Shown here: positions 4,231 through 5,540 of the stretch, one piece after another
Position numbering within the stretch: the first letter of the stretch is position 1
Layout of the letters: the number at the start of each line of letters is the position of its first letter
Assembly: GCA_947564305.1 (NCBI GenBank)
Contig: CANOBT010000285.1
Coordinates: 1-5,540 of the forward strand
Source: an uncultured Lachnospiraceae bacterium
GTDB lineage: Bacteria > Bacillota_A > Clostridia > Lachnospirales > Lachnospiraceae
Length of the DNA stretch: 5,540 nucleotides
Reading direction: 5' to 3'
The notes under the pieces: model-generated
The model's database searches: none
What the model was told of the DNA's origin: nothing
What the model saw: the letters and a program-made list of their open reading frames with translations, nothing else
Made by a program: the position numbers and the translations under genes

Positions 4231-5369
4231 ATATAGACGGTAAATATTACAGTTCCCTGGATATTGAAGGGTTTTCACAGATGATGAAGGATCCGTCCTA
4301 TTGTTACAAATTTTATTGGCTGGAGGCGATTGTTGACTTGATCTCCGAAAACAATACGGAGACCACATTTGACGATATCATCGATGAGATGATAGCAAAT
4401 GCCTGGTATTCTGTCAGGGAATTTCATATTCATCTGAGTGGGATGCAGAGTGACGGTAATGTGAGAGACGGGTTGGAACGTGCGATTATTTATCTGTCAG
4501 AATTGAGTCAGCTGCCGGCGAATGCATCCAAAGTTGAGATCAAGAATGAGATAAAGAAGTATCATAACGAGTTAAAAAAGTACAAGGAGCAGCTTACCAA
4601 TATGGTGCCATACCGTGCACTTTCAGGGTTTTTCCGGAAAAGTATGGAGCCTGCGGAGTGGAACAGTATTGTCAGGATGACGGCATACATTCAACGTATT
4701 GACAGAGACATTACGCCATTGCCTTATACGCTGGGCACCGGAAGCAGGTTGAAGAAAGAAGTCTATTTCAATGAGTACTGGATTAGAATGATCCAGGACC
4801 ATACCGTATCGATCCTGGGGTGGATTCAATATGAGAAAGTAAAGTGGCTGCAGAATAATAATCCTGAGATTCCAGGTCTGATCTATAAGCTGGCGCCAAT
4901 GGATGAAAAGATGAGGAAGCTTAATAAGGTGCGTAAGCTTTGGGAAGGAATTCTGGAATTAGGAGAAGTGAGAGATGTGTTTACGGATGCTCCGGTAGTA
5001 CCGAAGCAGTATGATGTGGATCACTTCATCCCATGGTCTTTTGTGATGAATGATGAACTCTGGAACCTGATGCCGATGGACTCTTCTTTGAATTCTGCCA
5101 AGAGTAATAAACTTCCCAGATGGGATCCGTTCTTTGGAAGGTTTGCGGCTAATCAGTATTTGATGTATAAAACGCTTCACAGTACAGAAAGTATTTATAA
5201 ACTGTTTAAAGATTGTTATAGAGACAATCTACATTCGATCTGGGCCGGTCAGGAGTTGTACCGGAAGGGAAATTCAAAAGAGGAATTTTACAATATCCTG
5301 ATGAAAAATATGCGTCCGGTGTACGATTCGGCCAGAAGGCAGGGATATGAGATCTGGGAACGGATATGA
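4191..5369 (+). CDS. HNH endonuclease domain protein (Cas9-like HNH motif)
   Basis: This 392-aa protein ends in a nuclease domain. ATG 4191 follows GAGGTGAGG closely; ATG 4215 is a weaker alternative. Residues 272-310 carry the HNH core: DVDHFIPWSF (275-284, H278 as predicted general base), ELWN (N292), then LNSAKSNKLP (300-309, N301). The DVDH..P.SF...D...N......N..KS..LP pattern resembles the HNH_4 type seen in Cas9, but no RuvC parts, arginine bridge helix or nearby guide RNA or CRISPR are visible, so it is not Cas9 or IscB. The N-terminal 270 residues are mostly helical (for example DPSYCYKFYWLEAIVDLI at 34-51, a lysine-rich coil at 114-135) and not assigned. No membrane segment is seen. 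It likely cuts nucleic acid. Overlap with the methyltransferase suggests a joint restriction-like or repair role, which is inferred. Confidence 0.82.
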   Translation: MAQYYPAEMGYTLNIDGKYYSSLDIEGFSQMMKDPSYCYKFYWLEAIVDLISENNTETTFDDIIDEMIANAWYSVREFHIHLSGMQSDGNVRDGLERAIIYLSELSQLPANASKVEIKNEIKKYHNELKKYKEQLTNMVPYRALSGFFRKSMEPAEWNSIVRMTAYIQRIDRDITPLPYTLGTGSRLKKEVYFNEYWIRMIQDHTVSILGWIQYEKVKWLQNNNPEIPGLIYKLAPMDEKMRKLNKVRKLWEGILELGEVRDVFTDAPVVPKQYDVDHFIPWSFVMNDELWNLMPMDSSLNSAKSNKLPRWDPFFGRFAANQYLMYKTLHSTESIYKLFKDCYRDNLHSIWAGQELYRKGNSKEEFYNILMKNMRPVYDSARRQGYEIWERI

Positions 5370-5387
5370 CATAACATGAGACAATAT

Positions 5388-5423
5388 AGCACAGCCTGTG
5401 AAATAATTGCAGGCTGTGCTTTT
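5388..5423 (+). terminator. Rho-independent terminator after the HNH gene
   Basis: AGCACAGCCTG (5388-5398) and CAGGCTGTGCT (5410-5420) pair perfectly over 11 bp with an 11-base loop, followed by a short T-tract (5420-5423). It starts 19 bases after the HNH gene stop and closes the methyltransferase-HNH unit. It also lies between that unit and the opposite-strand remnant. Confidence 0.85.
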
Positions 5424-5432
5424 AGCAGGCTC

Positions 5433-5507
5433 TTAACTATCCTGATCCGGTAAGATCTCAAAGACATCATTTGGGGTACAGTTTAAAATGCACTTGTTAT
5501 AGTATTC
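5433..5507 (-). pseudogene. Possible C-terminal remnant of an XRE-type HTH regulator
   Basis: On the minus strand the last 24 codons before TAA (5433-5435) end NCTPNDVFEILPDQDS. This closely resembles the usual C-terminus of short XRE (Cro/C1-type) regulators in Firmicutes, where 'LNCxxNDlfEilpd' follows the helix-turn-helix. Upstream in this frame there are stops (nearest at 5508-5510). A neighbouring frame reads GKPSKSGFLNKNTIT up to about 5495, similar to the preceding helix region of such proteins. This suggests a frameshift or small deletion near 5490-5505. The gene enters from beyond the right edge, so only its end is seen. The call rests on the short C-terminal match recalled from the family, hence modest confidence. 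Confidence 0.4.
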
Positions 5508-5540
5508 TTATTTAGAAAACCAGATTTAGAAGGTTTACCA

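Noticed and set aside
4191..5369. Cas9 or IscB nuclease with guide RNA
   Set aside because: Only the HNH core is similar; no RuvC segments, bridge helix, CRISPR repeats or candidate guide RNA are visible in the window.
1..5540. CRISPR arrays, tRNA or rRNA genes, IS ends, transposase or integrase
   Set aside because: No regular repeat-spacer pattern, cloverleaf, rRNA-like sequence, IS-type terminal repeats or recombinase motif was seen on either strand.

Overview
The window looks like an accessory region from a low-to-mid GC Clostridia genome, most likely a Lachnospiraceae-type gut Firmicute. This rests on AGGAGG-type ribosome sites, protein style and phage/ICE-like gene content; there is no rRNA, integrase or other marker gene to prove it. 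Almost everything is on the + strand.

Region by region: (1) 1-212 is the 3' end of a gene encoding a zinc-knuckle protein cut by the window edge. (2) 213-453 has no convincing gene. It holds a long terminator-like hairpin (251-312) and two more small hairpins. (3) 454-1180 has a 34-aa small ORF (484-588) that overlaps the next gene, a 204-aa acidic protein whose C-terminus resembles sigma-70 region 4. Each of the two start regions sits in its own hairpin, which suggests translational coupling. (4) 1282-2920 holds a 68-aa conserved-looking small protein overlapping a compact 480-aa SNF2-type helicase with all main motifs. (5) 2993-3403 is a phage-type coiled-coil protein interrupted by one in-frame amber codon, followed by a doubtful 57-aa ORF (3408-3581). 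(6) 3586-5423 looks like a self-contained two-gene cassette: a possible promoter inside an inverted repeat, a class I SAM-dependent methyltransferase, an overlapping 392-aa protein with a Cas9-like HNH nuclease motif, and a strong terminator. (7) 5433-5540 carries, on the minus strand, what looks like the decayed C-terminus of an XRE-type regulator.

Genes 484-3403 look like the core of a phage-derived or conjugative element operon (regulator, small protein, SNF2 helicase, phage-type accessory protein). Two of its gene gaps carry related leader sequences. The methyltransferase-HNH cassette reads as cargo beside that core. A modification enzyme coupled to a nuclease suggests a restriction-like or other defence role, but this is inference. 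The most interesting items are the hairpin-controlled small ORF, the methyltransferase-HNH pair with an unrecognised N-terminal nuclease region, and the lone amber codon.
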